Positions 15,183-23,915 of a stretch of DNA of 62,202 nucleotides are shown piece after piece. Made by a program: the position numbers and the translations under genes. The notes beneath the pieces were generated by a model. That model saw only the letters and a list, made by a program, of their open reading frames with translations. It ran no database searches and was not told where the DNA came from. Source of the stretch: Acidimicrobiia bacterium (GTDB lineage: Bacteria > Actinomycetota > Acidimicrobiia > Acidimicrobiales > Poriferisodalaceae); the NCBI GenBank assembly GCA_022826045.1, contig JAJDVQ010000026.1, positions 1 to 62,202 on the forward strand, in the 5' to 3' direction. Every line of letters starts with the position of its first letter. Within the stretch, counting starts at the first letter, position 1.

Positions 15183-16373
15183 TCAATCGCTCGGTGGAGT
15201 CGGCTGATGTTGGGCCAGGTCTTCTTGCCAGACGCGGCGGGCGAAGTGGTTCGCGGGGATGATGTCGATGCCGTCGTGAGTACGGCGCGGCCGCTCTTCG
15301 AGGCAGACCAGCATTCGGGTGCTCAGCTCAGGATGCTCCTCGGCCAGCGTGCGCAGGCCTCGCAGATGGCGTGCGGTGACCGTGGTGGCGGCTTTGGCTT
15401 CGACCGCAATGCGCATGTCTCCCACGATGAAGTCCACCTCGATGCCGCTGGGAAGCCGCCAGTAGCTGAGTTCTTCGCCGGTCTCGTGGTACGCCGTCAT
15501 CGCGCACAGCTCGTGGAACACCCAGTTCTCGAACGCCTTGCCGTACGCGTCCGAGCCCCGTTCGACGGTGCCGCGGCGGGCGAGCCGATTGACCACGCCG
15601 ACGTCTTCGAAGTACAGCTTGGGCGCCCCAGCCAGACGGCGCTTGGCCCGTCGGCGCCAGCGAGGCAGCCAACGGGCCAGCAGCGTGTCGGTGAGGATGC
15701 CGAAGTGCGCCTTCGCAGTCGGCCCCGAGACACCGCACTCCCGGGCGATGTTGGCGAAGCTGACGGGGTCGCCGTCGCTGAGCGCCGCGGCGTCGAGGAA
15801 GTCGGAGAACGCAGGCAGATTGCGCACCAAGCCCTCGGCAGCGATCTCCTGCCGCAGGTAGTCGGCGATGTAGGCATCCAGCAGGCGGTGGGGCCGTTCC
15901 GATTCGTACATGCGCGGCAGGTAGCCGTGATTGAGTATCCGGTCGAGGCTGAACGCGTCGCCGAGTTCGCCGGAAGTGAGGCCGCGGAGCTCGTAGCGAA
16001 GCGCTCGACCGCCGAGCAGGTTTGCCGCACCGTGGCGGACTTTTCGTGTGCTCGATCCGCACAGCGCAAAATGCAGCCCGTAGCGTTCGATGAGCCAATG
16101 CACCTCGTCGAGCAGTGTCGGCACCTTCTGGACTTCGTCGATGACCACCTGGAGGGTTGGGTCAGGGCCAGCGGCACTGGCCGCTTCGAGTTCTTGGCGC
16201 AGCCGCTCGGGTCGGGTGGCGTAACGGCGGAAGTCGTCGGCCTTGAGCAGATCCACCCACACGCCGTCGGGGTACTGCTGGCGCAGCAGGGTGCTCTTTC
16301 CCGCCTGCCGAGGCCCCCACAGAAAGAACGTCTCGGTACCCGGTGGGGGCAACGCCAGCTTCCGCTGATACAT
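15183..16373 (-). CDS. AAA+ ATPase with DUF4143 domain
   Basis: 396 aa from the ATG at 16373, 7 nt after a TAATCT hexamer. Walker A FLWGPRQAGKSTLL near residues 18-31, Walker B LQVVIDEVQKVP, sensor-like FALCGSSTRKVR, then a winged-helix region and a C-terminal DUF4143 nuclease-like core: GKAFENWVFHEL, LPSGIEVDFIV, IAVEAKA (D...ExK spacing). This family is widespread, often horizontally carried and near toxin-antitoxin genes; its function is unproven. A second, divergent member lies at 44804-46117. Confidence 0.88.
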   Translation of the reverse strand: MYQRKLALPPPGTETFFLWGPRQAGKSTLLRQQYPDGVWVDLLKADDFRRYATRPERLRQELEAASAAGPDPTLQVVIDEVQKVPTLLDEVHWLIERYGLHFALCGSSTRKVRHGAANLLGGRALRYELRGLTSGELGDAFSLDRILNHGYLPRMYESERPHRLLDAYIADYLRQEIAAEGLVRNLPAFSDFLDAAALSDGDPVSFANIARECGVSGPTAKAHFGILTDTLLARWLPRWRRRAKRRLAGAPKLYFEDVGVVNRLARRGTVERGSDAYGKAFENWVFHELCAMTAYHETGEELSYWRLPSGIEVDFIVGDMRIAVEAKAATTVTARHLRGLRTLAEEHPELSTRMLVCLEERPRRTHDGIDIIPANHFARRVWQEDLAQHQPTPPSD

Positions 16374-16380
16374 AAACTTT

Positions 16381-16398
16381 AGATTATCATGACAATCT
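16381..16398. promoter_or_regulatory. -10 hexamer overlapping a palindrome, DUF4143 ATPase promoter
   Basis: Minus-strand TAATCT (16386-16381) lies 7 nt before the ATG at 16373. It forms one arm of the palindrome AGATT-ATCATGAC-AATCT, so a repressor could occlude the promoter. Confidence 0.5.
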
Positions 16399-16404
16399 GA
16401 AGCA

Positions 16405-16602
16405 TCAATTTGGCCGACGCATAGCCACAGGTGTGCGTGCGGCAGTGCAGACGACGAGGCATCGCCCAAGCCGTGAACCTGCGTGAGCGACTCGCATAGC
16501 GTCGCCGGTCTCGGGGTTCCGATACCAGTCGTGCTTGGCACCGTGTCGAACCAAGATCGATCCGGTCGCACGGATCCGTCTGACCAGTTCGGCCCGCTTC
16601 AC
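16405..16602 (-). CDS. hicA: HicA-like toxin, C-terminus possibly degenerate
   Basis: 65 aa. The first ~40 residues (MKRAELVRRIRATGSILVRH then GAKHDWYRNPETG) match HicA mRNA interferases, with the histidine in the G-x-K-H position that is catalytic in the family. The remainder (CLVVCTAARTPVAMRRPN) lacks the usual conserved C-terminal helix, so a frameshift or decay is possible. Overlaps hicB by 4 bases (ATGA). Confidence 0.6.
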   Translation of the reverse strand: MKRAELVRRIRATGSILVRHGAKHDWYRNPETGDAMRVAHAGSRLGRCLVVCTAARTPVAMRRPN

Positions 16603-16790
16603 GCCAACGTGAGATCAGCGACGTGACGAACCCCAGGCAGTTCACCGCTCGTCAGGTCTGCGTGGAGATCGCGCAGGTGCTCCTCGAGGTCTTCCAACGT
16701 CGTGCCCTGCGTCCAGTAATCGGGGAATTCCTCGAGGTAGCCGAGCCACCACTCGTCCTCTTGCCAGTAGACGAACTTCGTGGTGCGCAC
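16599..16790 (-). CDS. hicB: HicB-like antitoxin
   Basis: 63 aa, GTG start at 16790 with GGGAG upstream and a candidate -10 (TAGGTT, 16827-16822). The sequence reads TTKFVYWQEDEWWLGYLEEF, then a proline-aspartate-tyrosine turn and TQGTTLEDLEEHLRDLHADL, the HicB partial RNase H-like fold. No C-terminal DNA-binding domain is present, so it belongs to the short HicB type. It precedes and overlaps the HicA-like gene. Confidence 0.75.
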   Translation of the reverse strand: MRTTKFVYWQEDEWWLGYLEEFPDYWTQGTTLEDLEEHLRDLHADLTSGELPGVRHVADLTLA

Positions 16791-16879
16791 GCCTGTATCT
16801 CCCTGCCGGCCATCTGCGTTGAACCTAGCGCCCGCGTGGAGATGGCCCCAAGAGGATTTGTTGGTGGCTGCCGGAGCGC

Positions 16880-18151
16880 TCAGGTGCGGTCTCGCCAGAG
16901 GCGCGCCATGCCGGAGGCCGCCCGGTAGACGCCGCGGGGTCCGAGCGGACCAGTGTTGCTCTGCAGCAGATCGGTCGAGACGCGCATCGCCAGGTCGCCC
17001 ATGCGAGGCGAGCGGATCGCGAGCTGGGTCAGCTTGCGCATCAGCCCGGGGCGGCCCAGGGCGCGGGTCGTCAGGCGGCCCAGGTGGTGGTACCGCTCCC
17101 AGCGGCCGGTGAGCGCGGTCTCGTAGCCGCGCAGCATGAGGCCGTCATCCGCGTCGAGCGCCTGACCGATGACCTCCGCAGCCAGCCGGCCGGTTGCCAG
17201 CGCCGGCCCGATGCCGTCACCGTTCCACGGGTTGACGCTGCCCGATGCGTCGCCGACGACGACCCAATTCGGCCCTGAGCGGGGTCGCACCGAGCCCCCC
17301 ATGGGCAGCCGACCGCCGACAGGTGGACTCGCCGGCCCAGCGGGGTCGATCTCCCAGCGGTCGGGGATCTGCCGGGACCACTGGTCGAAGAGGCCTTCCA
17401 AGGAGATGGCCTCGTTGCCGTAGTGATGGCTGAGCAGGCCGATGCCGACGTTGGCGGTGCCGTCGCCGACCGGGAACACCCAGCCGTATCCGGGCAGCTG
17501 CTCGCCTCCCGAATCGGTGAGGGCGAAGACCGACTCGATCCACGGCTCGGCGTGTCGCGGCGTGGGGTAGTACGCACGCATCGCCAAGCCCTGCGCGTAG
17601 GTGCGCGTCCGCACGGTGCCGAGCGCACGGCCGAAGCCCGAACGCGGCCCGTCGGCGATCACGATGTAGCGGGCGAGCGCGGTCAGCTCACTGCAACTGC
17701 CGTCATTGCCCTGGCGGGCAATCCCGTGGCAGCCGCGCAGGTGTCCATCGCTGATCAGCGGCGCGGTGACCTCGGTGCCGGTGAGGGTGCGCGCCCCGGC
17801 TGCCTGGGCGCGGGCGAACATGAGCGCGTCCAGCCGCGGTCGGCGGACGACCGCGCCGTAGCTGGGCCACTGAGCATCCTGCGGCCACAGCACCTCGAGG
17901 CTCTGGCCGTGCGCGGTGATGCGCAGCCCCCGGTGCAGATGCCAGCGCGCAGCGACCGGATCGCAGCCCATGGCGATGAGCTCGCCGACGGCGACCGGTG
18001 TGAGCGCATCACCGCACGCGCGCTCACGCGGGTGCGACGAGCGCTCGATGAGCAGCACATCACGTCCCTGCTGCGCGGACCAGTACGCGGCCGCGCAGCC
18101 GGCAGGGCCGCCGCCCACGACGAGCACATCGCATGAGAGCGTCTGCGTCAC
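16880..18151 (-). CDS. menJ: FAD-dependent geranylgeranyl reductase family protein, MenJ-like
   Basis: 423 aa. N-terminal FAD motif DVLVVGGGPAGCAAAYWSA (residues 8-26), ERACGDALTPVAVGEL, the CGD-x-LTP signature of actinobacterial menaquinone reductases, FAD motif 2 VVVGDASGSVNPWNGDGIG, and a hydrophobic C-terminus. MenJ saturates one isoprene unit of menaquinone at the membrane. Its position next to quinol-oxidising genes supports a quinone substrate, though archaeal-type lipid reductases share the fold. GTG start at 18151. Confidence 0.85.
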   Translation of the reverse strand: MTQTLSCDVLVVGGGPAGCAAAYWSAQQGRDVLLIERSSHPRERACGDALTPVAVGELIAMGCDPVAARWHLHRGLRITAHGQSLEVLWPQDAQWPSYGAVVRRPRLDALMFARAQAAGARTLTGTEVTAPLISDGHLRGCHGIARQGNDGSCSELTALARYIVIADGPRSGFGRALGTVRTRTYAQGLAMRAYYPTPRHAEPWIESVFALTDSGGEQLPGYGWVFPVGDGTANVGIGLLSHHYGNEAISLEGLFDQWSRQIPDRWEIDPAGPASPPVGGRLPMGGSVRPRSGPNWVVVGDASGSVNPWNGDGIGPALATGRLAAEVIGQALDADDGLMLRGYETALTGRWERYHHLGRLTTRALGRPGLMRKLTQLAIRSPRMGDLAMRVSTDLLQSNTGPLGPRGVYRAASGMARLWRDRT

Positions 18152-18194
18152 GATGTCGGTTCGGGATCGCGAGCGGCGTGACAGCAGGGCTGTC

Positions 18195-18212
18195 GCGCCC
18201 GCTTTCGGGCGC
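18195..18212 (-). terminator. hairpin after the cytochrome c gene
   Basis: GCGCCCG-CTTT-CGGGCGC: a perfect 7-bp stem with a 4-nt loop directly behind the cytochrome c stop (18214-18212), before menJ. It probably reduces readthrough into menJ. Confidence 0.6.
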
Positions 18213-18985
18213 TAGTGGCCCCCGCCACCGCTCCCGCCAGTGACCGCGCCGCCCCCGCGGTCCTCCCACTCTGCGTCGCGTTCGGCGACGGCTTCGTCGC
18301 TGATGTCCTCGCCGCCGATCACCTCGCGCACGTATCGCGCGACCGAATAGAGCTGGTGGTCGTTGAGCACCTCGCCGAATGCAGGCATGTTGGAGCCTGT
18401 GTCGCCGGAGATGTGAGCACCGCCGGGCCGGTTCGGGTCGCCGTAGGGCTGCCCCAATCCGATGCCCTCGGAGCCCACGGCAATCCACTCGATGAACGCG
18501 TCGTCGAGGCTCGGGAACGTCAGCAGCACCTCGCCGTTCCACAGCGGCCGTCCCACACCGCCGCCGTCGCTGCCGGAGCCGTCGCCGACATGGCAGCTCG
18601 CGCAGCGCACCGCGTAGGTTGCCGCCCCCTCGTTGATGGCCGTGATCGGCTCGGGCGGCGGTTCGGTGAGCTTCACGTACACGAACGCCCACAGCGGCAG
18701 GCAGAACAGCACGGGCAGCACCCAGATCGGGATCCGGTGCCGCGTCTGCGCCGCGAGCACCCACTCCTGATCAGCAGGGGGCTCGGGCTCGACTTCGAGC
18801 AGAGCGGCCTCCTTGGCGGCAGCGATCATCTGCGCCTGCGAGGACCCCGCTGCTGCAGCTTCTGCTGACGCTGCGGCCGCCGGTGCCGCCGCACCGCCCT
18901 CGCCGCTGCCGTCGTCTTCGAGCACACCCAAGGCGATTCGACGCTGTCGCGAGCGCTCCAGCAGGTACTCGGGAACTTCGGTCAC
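18212..18985 (-). CDS. membrane-anchored monoheme cytochrome c
   Basis: 257 aa from the GTG at 18985 with GGAGGA upstream. N-terminal segment TEVPEYLLERSRQRR (shared with the subunit IV protein at 21065), an Ala/Glu-rich linker, one membrane helix (WVLPVLFCLPLWAFVYV, about residues 80-97), then a class I cytochrome c domain with CASCH heme site and distal MPAF methionine. Glycine-rich tail. It would carry electrons from the quinol oxidase complex to an oxidase on the outer face of the membrane. Divergent from the b6-type cluster. Confidence 0.88.
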   Translation of the reverse strand: MTEVPEYLLERSRQRRIALGVLEDDGSGEGGAAAPAAAASAEAAAAGSSQAQMIAAAKEAALLEVEPEPPADQEWVLAAQTRHRIPIWVLPVLFCLPLWAFVYVKLTEPPPEPITAINEGAATYAVRCASCHVGDGSGSDGGGVGRPLWNGEVLLTFPSLDDAFIEWIAVGSEGIGLGQPYGDPNRPGGAHISGDTGSNMPAFGEVLNDHQLYSVARYVREVIGGEDISDEAVAERDAEWEDRGGGAVTGGSGGGGH

Positions 18986-19301
18986 GGGTTCCTCCGCGGG
19001 GTTGCCCCCTGGGGGTCTGGCGTCGGCGCCTGGTTCGCAGGGCACGATACGCGCCCCGGCACACCGAGGCGCAAGTCTGCCATGCAGTCGCGCCGATGGC
19101 GCAGACTGCGTCACCCGATTGGGCATGAGCCGTCGTGGTGGCGACCGCACGCCTCCGTGCTAGAACATCACGCGCCATGGCCGGGGCGCCGGTAATCTTT
19201 GCCCCGGTCTTGCTGCCGCCGCCGCACCCGATGCATGATCGGATGCGTCGGCGATCAGCAGCCGGCAGTCGCCGACGGGAGAACGTGGGAGGAGCGCAGG
19301 A

Positions 19302-19736
19302 GTGGTCGCACTCGTCACATCGATCCTCGTCACAGGGCTGATGATCTACGGAGTGGTGTGGTACGGCAAGCGCCGTCCGTCCGACCGTCCCACGACGTGG
19401 GGCGAAGCCATGCTCGGCGCCGCCTACGTCTTCATGATCCTGCTCATGGTCTTCGGGGTCGTTCCCGACCGCTGGGTCCGTCTCACCGACAACGAGTGGG
19501 GCTGGTCCGTCGAGCGCTTCCTGGTGACGGAGGGGCAGTTCCTCACCTCGCCCATCACCTTTCCGCCGATGCGCATCGACCTCAAGAAGGTCAGCGACAT
19601 GGTCGTCGTGATCGAGCACGTTGCTGCGCTGGTCGGCATGCCGGTGCTGTGGCTGTGGTGGCAGCGGCGCGACAAGGCCCAGCCGACTGCCGAGCCGACC
19701 TCGGATTACGGCCGTCCCCTCATCAAGGGAAACTGA
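19302..19736 (+). CDS. small membrane subunit of the b6-type cluster, unknown
   Basis: 144 aa, GTG start with GGGAGGAGC upstream. Three hydrophobic helices: SILVTGLMIYGVVWYG (1), AMLGAAYVFMILLMVFGVVP (2), VIEHVAALVGMPVLWLWW (3). Basic C-terminal tail. No heme or Fe-S motif. Thirteen bases before the ferredoxin-like gene, so probably a membrane partner of that protein. I do not recognise a named family. The spacer 18986-19301 holds the divergent promoters; TAATCT at 19193-19198 is a candidate -10 for this operon and minus-strand TATCGT near 19050 for the cytochrome c gene. Confidence 0.75.
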   Translation: MVALVTSILVTGLMIYGVVWYGKRRPSDRPTTWGEAMLGAAYVFMILLMVFGVVPDRWVRLTDNEWGWSVERFLVTEGQFLTSPITFPPMRIDLKKVSDMVVVIEHVAALVGMPVLWLWWQRRDKAQPTAEPTSDYGRPLIKGN

Positions 19737-19748
19737 GAGCGCGACCGG

Positions 19749-20165
19749 ATGGCTTCGACCGACGCAAACCCCCCAATGCCCAAGTTCCGGGACGACTACG
19801 TCCTGCACCAGGTTGATGCCGGTTACCTCGACGCTGCTGTCAAGCCCAAGCAGTTCATCAACATCGACCAGTCCGAGTGCATCCAATGCGAGGGCTGCGT
19901 CGACATCTGCCCGTGGAAGTGCATCTGGTACGTCTCCACCGAAGCGGTCGACGAAGCCGTCGGCGTGGACCTGCCGGGGCTGGATCCCACCGACAACGCG
20001 ATCTTCATCATCGACGACGACGTGTGCACCCGCTGCGCGCTGTGCGTCGACCGCTGCCCGACCGGTGTGATCACGCTGGGGCGGGTCAGCAATAATCCAC
20101 CGCCGTCGGGCGATGTCCATGGCAGGACGCACACCCACGGCTACGCCTACGGGATGCGGCTGTAG
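19749..20165 (+). CDS. 2x[4Fe-4S] ferredoxin-like subunit of the quinol oxidase cluster
   Basis: 138 aa. Two cluster motifs: CIQCEGCVDICP with a further WKC (ligands C44, C47, C50, C54) and CTRCALCVDRCP (C93, C96, C99, C103), separated by a ~38-residue insertion. About 40 residues precede the first motif and a His/Gly-rich tail follows the second. No signal peptide, so cytoplasmic or membrane-peripheral. A polyferredoxin is not a standard component of cytochrome bc1 or QcrABC complexes. Its place between a membrane protein and cytochrome b6 suggests a dedicated electron donor or acceptor for that complex. Confidence 0.92.
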   Translation: MASTDANPPMPKFRDDYVLHQVDAGYLDAAVKPKQFINIDQSECIQCEGCVDICPWKCIWYVSTEAVDEAVGVDLPGLDPTDNAIFIIDDDVCTRCALCVDRCPTGVITLGRVSNNPPPSGDVHGRTHTHGYAYGMRL

Positions 20166-20228
20166 TCCGGGCCCGATGCTTGCAGTGCTGCGACAGCGAA
20201 GGATCCGATCCACCTAGATCGAACAGAT

Positions 20229-21029
20229 ATGGCGAACACCCTCGAGTCTCCCAAGAGCAAGCCGAACCTGCCGCAGCGCATGCAGAACGCGCAGCAGCAG
20301 GCGGCCGATTGGATGCAGGACAGCCAGTTCTGGACATCGATCTTCCGACCGGGGTCGATCTTCCGCAAGGGCTACACCGACAGCCCGCGGAACCGCTCCT
20401 ACGTCATCATGAACAGCGTCCTGTACCACCTTCACCCGGTGAAGGTGAAGCGGCACGCAGTCAAGGTCAGCTACACGCTGTGCCTCGGCGGGCTCAGCTT
20501 CTTCCTGTTCATCCTGCTGACCATCACCGGCATCTTCCTGATGTTCTTCTACCGGCCCACCGACACGGCCGCGTGGGCCGACATCGAGAGCCTCCACACG
20601 CAGGTCGCGTTCGGCCTGCTTGTGCGCAACATGCATCGATGGGCCGCGCACCTCATGGTGCTCACCGTGTTCCTGCACATGGCCCGGGTCTTCTACCACG
20701 GCGCCTACAAGGCGCCGAGAGAGTTCAACTGGGTCATCGGCGTGATCCTGCTGAAGCTGACGCTCTTGCTCAGCTTCACCGGCTACCTCTTGCCGTGGGA
20801 TCAGTTGGCCCTGTGGGCGGTGACGGTGGGCACGAACATGATGGGCTTCACGCCCGTCTTCGGGTCCCAGGTCCGATTCGTGCTGCTGGGAAGCCAAGAC
20901 ATCGGATCAGAGACGCTCTTGCGCTGGTACGTACTGCACGTCTTGATGCTGCCGTTCGTGATCGTCATCTTCATGGCGATCCACTTCTGGAGAGTCAGAA
21001 AGGACGGCGGCATATCGGGACCCCTGTAA
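20229..21029 (+). CDS. qcrB: cytochrome b6-type subunit of menaquinol oxidase
   Basis: 266 aa, the size of cytochrome b6 rather than full cytochrome b. Bis-heme ligands H136/H150 and H237/H252: the second pair is 15 apart, the b6/QcrB spacing (14 in mitochondrial-type b). C85 in YTLCLGGLSF corresponds to the cysteine that binds heme c_i (c_n) covalently in b6f. FYRPTDTAAW, TGYLLPWDQ and the end DGGISGPL are also b6-like. Four helices plus a ~65-residue cytoplasmic N-terminus. Oxidises menaquinol together with the next two genes. Confidence 0.94.
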   Translation: MANTLESPKSKPNLPQRMQNAQQQAADWMQDSQFWTSIFRPGSIFRKGYTDSPRNRSYVIMNSVLYHLHPVKVKRHAVKVSYTLCLGGLSFFLFILLTITGIFLMFFYRPTDTAAWADIESLHTQVAFGLLVRNMHRWAAHLMVLTVFLHMARVFYHGAYKAPREFNWVIGVILLKLTLLLSFTGYLLPWDQLALWAVTVGTNMMGFTPVFGSQVRFVLLGSQDIGSETLLRWYVLHVLMLPFVIVIFMAIHFWRVRKDGGISGPL

Positions 21030-21064
21030 GTCCTTGGTGAACACAGGCCGATGAGTACACGCAG

Positions 21065-21862
21065 ATGACTGAGATCCCCGAACACCTCCTGCGGCGCAGC
21101 GCCGAAGCCAGGGCTCGTGCCACGGGCGCGCCCGCGCCCGGCGAAGGCGACGCTCCTGCTGCTGCGCAGCCCGGTGACGACGACGGCGTCACGATCCCGC
21201 GCTCGCTGCTCGAGGCCAGCCAGCAGCCGGGCGGAGCGCCCGCTGTCGCTGGCATGGCGCCGTATGGAACGGCGCAGGCAGGATCAGCCGGCGCCGGCGG
21301 ACCGGCTGCGGCCGGCGGCGGCGTGGCCACGACGCTCCCGCCATTGATGGCGGGACCGGCGGGCAACACTCACCGTCTGCTGACGGTCGTCAAGTCGGGT
21401 TCGATTCAAGACGTCAAGGCCTCCCCGGGCGACAAGGTTCACGTCTGGCCCCACCTGCTGGCCGCCGAGTTCACCGCAGCGCTGTTCATCACGGCCTTCA
21501 CGCTGGTGTTCTCGCTGTTCATCAACGCGCCGCTGCTCGAGCTGGCCAACCACAACGAGACGCCCAACCCCTCCAAGGCGCCCTGGTACTTCCTGGGCTT
21601 GCAGGAACTGCTCACGATGTTCGACCCGATGATCGCGGGCGTGACGATTCCCGGCGTTGTGCTGGTGCTGCTGGGGTTTGCGCCCTACATCGACAAGAAC
21701 CCGTCGCAGCGGCCCGAGGACCGCAAGTTCGCCATCTCCGTCCAGACGATCCACCTCATGTTCTGGGCGGTGCTGGTCATCATCGGCTCGTTCTTCCGCG
21801 GGCAGGGCTTCAACTTCACCTACCCGTGGGACACCGGTCTGCACGGCATCTTCCACCTGTAG
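21065..21862 (+). CDS. cytochrome b subunit IV-type protein
   Basis: 265 aa. The N-terminal ~110 residues are a low-complexity Ala/Gly/Pro region beginning TEIPEHLLRRSAEARAR, a motif shared with the cytochrome c at 18985. The C-terminal part has three helices and the quinol-site motif KAPWYFLGLQEL, the Gram-positive version of PEWY. It completes the Qo site together with the b6-type subunit. Unlike Bacillus QcrC it carries no fused cytochrome c domain; the hemes are on the separate gene at 22752. Confidence 0.92.
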   Translation: MTEIPEHLLRRSAEARARATGAPAPGEGDAPAAAQPGDDDGVTIPRSLLEASQQPGGAPAVAGMAPYGTAQAGSAGAGGPAAAGGGVATTLPPLMAGPAGNTHRLLTVVKSGSIQDVKASPGDKVHVWPHLLAAEFTAALFITAFTLVFSLFINAPLLELANHNETPNPSKAPWYFLGLQELLTMFDPMIAGVTIPGVVLVLLGFAPYIDKNPSQRPEDRKFAISVQTIHLMFWAVLVIIGSFFRGQGFNFTYPWDTGLHGIFHL

Positions 21863-21874
21863 GAGCACGTCGGC

Positions 21875-22759
21875 ATGTCCACCGGAACCGTCCTCGCGAT
21901 TGCCATACCGGTCATCGTCGTGCTCGGTGCGGTGGTCAGCTTTGTGTCCTTGCGTCGCCGTGACGTCTCGGGGCTCGGCTACCTGTCGCGTGAGACCCGT
22001 CGGCGTGACGAGATGGCGGCCGCCGGTGCAGGCGAGGCGCTCCCCGACGCCGCCGGCGCGTTCGGCGTGAGCTCGGAGGCACGCGAGCTCGAGCGCTCAG
22101 TGGCGCTGGAACGCCGCCCGCCGCCTGTCGCGGTCGACGAGCCCGAACTGCCGCAGGACTGGGCGCCGCCGCCTGCCGAGGAAGTCGGGGTCACGCGCCG
22201 GCAGTTCCTGAACCGCTCGTCGGTCCTGCTGATGGCGACCGGTCTGGGCACCTTCAACGCCGCCATGATCGCCTTCCTCTGGCCGCGCCCGATAGGCGGT
22301 TTCGGCTCGAAGATCAAGATCGGCACGGTCGATGCAGTGGACGAGGCGATCGCGTCAGGGACTCCCGCGGAGAACTTCTCGTACTTCTCCGAGGCCCGGA
22401 GCTACATCCAGCCGTACCCGACCGACGCGGCGACGCTGTCCAACGCCGAGGCGACCTATGGCGGCGCTGTGCTCGAAGGCATGCAGCAGGGATACGTGGC
22501 GCTCTGGCAGGTGTGCCCGCACTTGGGCTGCAAGGTGCCGGTGTGCGGCAGCTCGCAGTGGTTCGAGTGCCCCTGTCATGGTTCGAAGTACAACCGTGTG
22601 GGCGAGAAGAAGTCGGGTCCGGCGCCGCGGGGCATGGACCGGTTCCCGTTGACGATCGAAGACGGGAGTGTCTTCGTCGATACCGGACGGGTGTCTCAGG
22701 GTCCCGCCATCGGCGTCGACACCACGGGCCAGGGCCTCGAGGGACCGCACTGTGCATGA
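21875..22759 (+). CDS. qcrA: Rieske iron-sulfur protein
   Basis: 294 aa. One N-terminal helix (residues 5-25), a ~70-residue cytoplasmic linker, a twin-arginine motif TRRQFLNRSS (107-116) ahead of a second helix, then the Rieske domain: CPHLGC (214-219) and CPCHGSKYN (232-240), ligands C214, H216, C232, H235 with C219/C234 for the disulfide. Takes one electron from quinol at the Qo site and passes it to cytochrome c. Overlaps the following gene. Confidence 0.95.
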   Translation: MSTGTVLAIAIPVIVVLGAVVSFVSLRRRDVSGLGYLSRETRRRDEMAAAGAGEALPDAAGAFGVSSEARELERSVALERRPPPVAVDEPELPQDWAPPPAEEVGVTRRQFLNRSSVLLMATGLGTFNAAMIAFLWPRPIGGFGSKIKIGTVDAVDEAIASGTPAENFSYFSEARSYIQPYPTDAATLSNAEATYGGAVLEGMQQGYVALWQVCPHLGCKVPVCGSSQWFECPCHGSKYNRVGEKKSGPAPRGMDRFPLTIEDGSVFVDTGRVSQGPAIGVDTTGQGLEGPHCA

Positions 22760-23915
22760 AGTGAGCGCGATCGCGTCAGCCGGGCACGGAGCCCGTCACT
22801 TGCTGGGTGTCAGCACCGAGCGCTCGATAGCGATCGTGCTGCTGGCCATCGTGGTGATCGGCTGGGCGATCTACGTCTTCATCAACATCCGTCAGGCCAA
22901 GGCCGAGGTCGGCAGCGAGATCGAGCTGGCGCCCAATCGCGGCAACCTGCCCGACGACGAGGAGCTGGAGGGCCGTCGGCTCGAGAAGGTGCAGGCGTTC
23001 GGCGTCCTGATGCTCTTGATCATGGCGCTGGTCTTGCCGGTGTACTGGATGCTCGAAGGCGGGCGCCGCTCCGGCGCCGAGACCTCGTTCTCCGAGGCGT
23101 CCATTGCTCGTGGCGCGGCGCTGGCCGCCGAGCAGGAATGCACCGACTGCCACGGCGCCGACCTGGGAGGTGCGAGATTCGCGCCGGTGGTGCTCGACAT
23201 CGGCGACCAAGTCGCCGACCGGGACTCCTTCATCATCAACACGACGTGGGAGGGTCCCTCGCTCGACGATGTGTTCACCCGGTTCGACACCGACGCCGAG
23301 GCCCTCGACGAGGTCAGCGAGGTGCGGCAGATCCTCGTGTACGGCCGGGGAGTCATGCCGTCGTGGGGGCTCGAAGGCGGTGGCCCTCTCAATGATCAGG
23401 AGATCGACGATCTGGTGGCCTGGCTGTGGAGCGAGCGCATCTCCGACGAGGAGGCACAGGAGCGCGCCCAGGCCCGCTTCGACGCCGCCCAGGCCTCCGA
23501 GGAGTACGCCGACGCCTCTGACGGCAAGATCTTGTTCGACCTGCACTGTGCCCGCTGCCATACGCCCCGCTGGCCCGGCCGCGGTCCCGCCCAGCTGCCG
23601 AACAACGGCGGCACCATCGAGGTCGAGCCGGGGCCTGACGGCGCCGGCCGCTACGGACCGCCGCTCAACAAGGTGAGCCTGGAGCGGCTGTTCCCCGACA
23701 TCGCCGATCACCTCTCGTTCATCGAGAGCGGCGCGGCCGACAACGTTCCCTTCGGTGAGTTTGCACGGCTCGGCAACTACGGCATGCCGGGCTTCGGACG
23801 GGTCCTCAGCGACGACCAGATCCGCCAGATAGCCGAGTACGAGCGCAGCCTCAGCCCAGAGGATCAAGTGCTGCCCAGCTTCGAGCAGCTGCACCAGCCG
23901 GAGGACGCCGAATGA
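22752..23915 (+). CDS. membrane-anchored diheme cytochrome c
   Basis: 387 aa from the GTG at 22752 overlapping the Rieske stop (a second GTG at 22761 is possible). Two membrane helices near residues 20-40 and 80-100, then two cytochrome c domains with CTDCH and CARCH heme sites; MPSWG and MPGFG supply candidate axial methionines. Equivalent in role to actinobacterial QcrC (cc subunit), giving a direct wire to the oxidase. Ends in ATGA overlap with the next gene. Confidence 0.92.
   Translation: MHEVSAIASAGHGARHLLGVSTERSIAIVLLAIVVIGWAIYVFINIRQAKAEVGSEIELAPNRGNLPDDEELEGRRLEKVQAFGVLMLLIMALVLPVYWMLEGGRRSGAETSFSEASIARGAALAAEQECTDCHGADLGGARFAPVVLDIGDQVADRDSFIINTTWEGPSLDDVFTRFDTDAEALDEVSEVRQILVYGRGVMPSWGLEGGGPLNDQEIDDLVAWLWSERISDEEAQERAQARFDAAQASEEYADASDGKILFDLHCARCHTPRWPGRGPAQLPNNGGTIEVEPGPDGAGRYGPPLNKVSLERLFPDIADHLSFIESGAADNVPFGEFARLGNYGMPGFGRVLSDDQIRQIAEYERSLSPEDQVLPSFEQLHQPEDAE

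Noticed and set aside
15147..16382. 411-residue open frame on the plus strand
   Set aside because: Antisense to the DUF4143 ATPase, which has clear motifs.
19749..20165. Possibility that this Fe-S gene is nuoI or a stray ferredoxin of complex I
   Set aside because: True nuoI genes are present in both nuo clusters; motif spacing with a ~38-residue insertion and the position before cytochrome b differ from NuoI.
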